Position numbers and translations under genes: made by a program
Shown here: piece after piece, positions 63,201 to 64,000 of the stretch
How the letters are laid out: each line of letters begins with the position of its first letter
Position numbering within the stretch: the first letter of the stretch is position 1
Source: G963677085 sp963677085
GTDB lineage: Bacteria; Planctomycetota; Planctomycetia; Pirellulales; Thermoguttaceae
DNA: 64,000 bases
Assembly (NCBI GenBank): GCA_963677085.2
Contig: CAXXFH010000003.1
Span: 186,001-250,000, forward strand
Direction of reading: 5' to 3'
Notes under the pieces: model-generated
Database searches by the model: none
What the model was told of the DNA's origin: nothing
Seen by the model: the letters and a program-made list of their open reading frames with translations, nothing else

Positions 63201-63587
63201 CTTGATTACGTGCTGCCGGTAAAAGAACTCGTAACCGTTGGTTTTGTCGGTGGCCGTGAAGAGGCGACCGCCCATCTCCGGCAACACCGAGATCTTGACG
63301 TACTCGTTTTCCAAGTAGACCGCTTGATACTCACGATCTTGCTTAACGTCGCTCATCGCACTGAGCATGGCATAAGGATACACGGGGCCCTTGGCGCCCT
63401 GGTACTTGCGCCCGTGATAGAAATAGGGGTTTGTTTCTGGTTCCCCGACCGGATAAGTCGGAATGACCACCTGCTCGGTCCAAGCTCGTACCGCAGGCGT
63501 CTCCGTCGGACTGGCCAGCGAGGCACTTGCAAGAACGGAGATCAGTGCCACGGCTTGGCACGCGTTCATCGTTTTCATTGCTTTCAT
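60216..63587 (-). CDS. DUF5107 protein with C-terminal TPR repeats
   Basis: 1123 residues from ATG 63587 (GGGAGA upstream); the longer frame to 63692 is unsupported. Leader MKAMKTMNACQAVALISVLA. The N-terminal ~480 residues are DUF5107-like: RKYQGAKGPVYPYAMLSAMS, LENEYVKISVLPEMGGRLF, GGIEWCIPHHHRVSTYMTV and YWANAAVHAGPEYQMIFSP, a galactose-mutarotase/aldose-epimerase-like beta-sandwich. From about 490 it is a long superhelix of tetratricopeptide repeats (ARDPRDYYREALKRD, EAYYYLAVALRGQGREAE, ALYYLGNVLYDLQPQRAIA). Planctomycetes and Bacteroidetes often place such proteins beside glycan genes; activity is unknown. A good terminator follows. Confidence 0.85.
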   Translation of the reverse strand: MKAMKTMNACQAVALISVLASASLASPTETPAVRAWTEQVVIPTYPVGEPETNPYFYHGRKYQGAKGPVYPYAMLSAMSDVKQDREYQAVYLENEYVKISVLPEMGGRLFTATDKTNGYEFFYRQHVIKPALIGMAGAWISGGIEWCIPHHHRVSTYMTVDHRIVENPDGSKTIWVGETELRHRMKWLVGLTLYPSRSYVEVTVKLLNRTPFAHSMLYWANAAVHAGPEYQMIFSPQTRLGTYHAKWEFVHWPIGQETYHGLDRNGVDLSWWKNHPASISIFAYDDKADFFGGYDHAKKAGTMHVGDHHVMPGKKFFLWGSGAEGKAWDRVLTDEDGPYIELMAGGYSDNQPDYSWVQPHEPKIFRDFWYPIRELGSAKHANREAAVNLEVTDSGQTKLAVNTTAPQPDVRVVLQANGRSVFDRRVSVAPDKPFSAEVSLPVGMKEDQLRLAVVKPSGEELISYQPQHVAEPTVPEPVAPTPAPETIKTVEELYLTGLRLEQLNNGARDPRDYYREALKRDSGHSATNVALGIDACKRGLFKEAEKRFRTALERVTPDYTRPKNGEAYYYLAVALRGQGREAEAAVALNKATWSHGWHAVSHYTLAELACRKGDYAQTLKQIDQSLTTNASDCRSHTLRAILLRKLGRNQEALVAIEKARALDPLDFWAENEALVHASKQNQTAANAAETAMKQMMRGEVQSYLEVATDYGDCGLWDEAIDVLTRYVATVPKQKHVHPMACYYLGQYSIQKGDTEGAARYDQLAAEMSPDGCFPFRLESIGVLEQAIDRNPSDARALYYLGNVLYDLQPQRAIAAWEQAAKLDPAFATVHRNLAIAYHYQQRDDAKAVTAMQRAVECDGDDPLFYVELDMFQEKAGTPLKKRLAVLEANHDVVVQRMDALLRQVDLHIAVGQFDRAIDLLAKHHYRRWEGEFLVHQLYVTAHLCRGEKFYRAGKYETALADFEAALAYPENFDAAQPHAGPPRAAEIHYWHAAAYEALSREDAARRHLQMAAKADVRVTEQRYWRGLARAKLEEHDEAARDFDTLIRCENDWIEQIDKKEFFSSFGVNTPQSERVAEGKYLAALGHLGKGNTAKAGELLREALGTFPDHAAARRVLANLPERL

Positions 63588-64000
63588 GTTCTGTTTCTCC
63601 CATGGTGTGAGTCGTTGCCGGGCGATCACCCGTCGGCCGGGGTGATGAGGCCCAAACCTCAATATACCCGGCGCGGTACACCGTGGAAGCATGACTTTGT
63701 GTCATTCCATGTAGACATTTGCGCACGCCATCCGGCGGGTGTTCTCGGAGAACACGCAACACCATAGACGATCACACTTACTTCGCACGGAAGTAATGTA
63801 GGAATATATGCAGCCAGCGGCAGCGCGGCGATAGCTGCACAAAAAGAGAAGCGTGTCGCGATTTTAGGCGAGAACGGGTGCCATGCGCACGTTTGTCGTG
63901 AGCATGTTTTCCGGAAAAAGAGATTTCCGTTGTGTTATCCGCGCTGGGTTCAACAACCTTGCAGCAGCCGGTCTACGACCAACTGCCGGAACTCGGGCGA
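63588..64000. other. Terminal 413 bp: palindrome and a possible partial gene
   Basis: Contains a palindrome of the GCCATGCCCACGC type (63876-63917), very like 1653-1690. The last ~60 bases are open on both strands: plus reads LSALGSTTLQQPVYDQLPEL and minus reads SPEFRQLVVDRLLQGC then stop. Either could be the edge of a gene cut by the window end; I cannot decide. Confidence 0.4.

Overview
The window reads as chromosomal DNA of a planctomycete, probably of the Pirellulales/Rhodopirellula type. The grounds are families typical of that phylum: a DUF1549/DUF1553 - DUF1501 - PPC-domain trio, two DUF1559 pseudopilin-like proteins with the GFTLVELLVVIAIIG leader, five intact PEP-CTERM proteins, XylR-like fusions of a sugar-binding fold and an AraC helix-turn-helix, and a DUF5107/TPR protein. 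No rRNA, tRNA, CRISPR array, prophage or exosortase gene was recognised.

Layout. 0.2-1.5 kb: RhlE-type DEAD-box helicase. 1.9-7.2 kb (minus): DUF1549/1553, DUF1501 and PPC-domain secreted proteins in one probable operon. 8.0-12.8 kb (minus): sodium/solute symporter, DUF1559 pseudopilin, zinc dehydrogenase and DapA-family aldolase, diverging from a XylR-like regulator (13.2-14.4 kb), which converges on an acid-sugar dehydratase. 16.1-24.6 kb (plus): two PEP-CTERM proteins, a GH36-like alpha-galactosidase, an IS200 remnant and a beta-helix/CBM9-like protein. 24.7-31.9 kb: XylR regulator / PEP-CTERM / sialidase-like / DUF1559 / lipoprotein, then a second XylR regulator diverging from a PEP-CTERM gene. 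32.1-37.0 kb (plus): clan-A glycosidase, MFS transporter, galactonate-dehydratase-like enzyme, SDR. 37.4-46.0 kb (minus): two SGNH hydrolases around a 1406-residue GH13 protein, then a PEP-CTERM protein with an internal duplication. 46.4-46.8 kb: a scar in which a PEP-CTERM tail and an AraC tail are fused back to back. 47-49 kb: beta-helix protein. 49.2-51.6 kb (minus): membrane protein and M50 protease with related repeats beside each. 52.4-53.3 kb (minus): ThuA-like protein. 54.1-59.8 kb (plus): GH5-like, GH101-like and GH13 enzymes. 60.2-63.6 kb (minus): DUF5107/TPR protein.

Working together. The contents suggest scavenging of complex glycans. Secreted glycosidases, sialidase-like, beta-helix and SGNH enzymes would release and deacylate sugars; SSS and MFS permeases would import products; and two parallel sets (zinc dehydrogenase + dehydratase + DapA aldolase; SDR + dehydratase) look like non-phosphorylative oxidation, dehydration and aldol-cleavage routes for sugars. 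Local XylR-like regulators would sense the sugars. This is inferred from families and gene order; no substrate can be read from sequence alone.

The intergenic DNA is unusually rich in structured repeats: a ~105-bp MITE-like family (six copies, one apparently split by the IS200 remnant), a ~95-110-bp family with two inverted copies bracketing a PEP-CTERM gene, a ~170-bp repeat on both sides of the membrane protein/protease pair, and short near-perfect palindromes. These and the 46.5-kb scar are the most unusual parts of the window.
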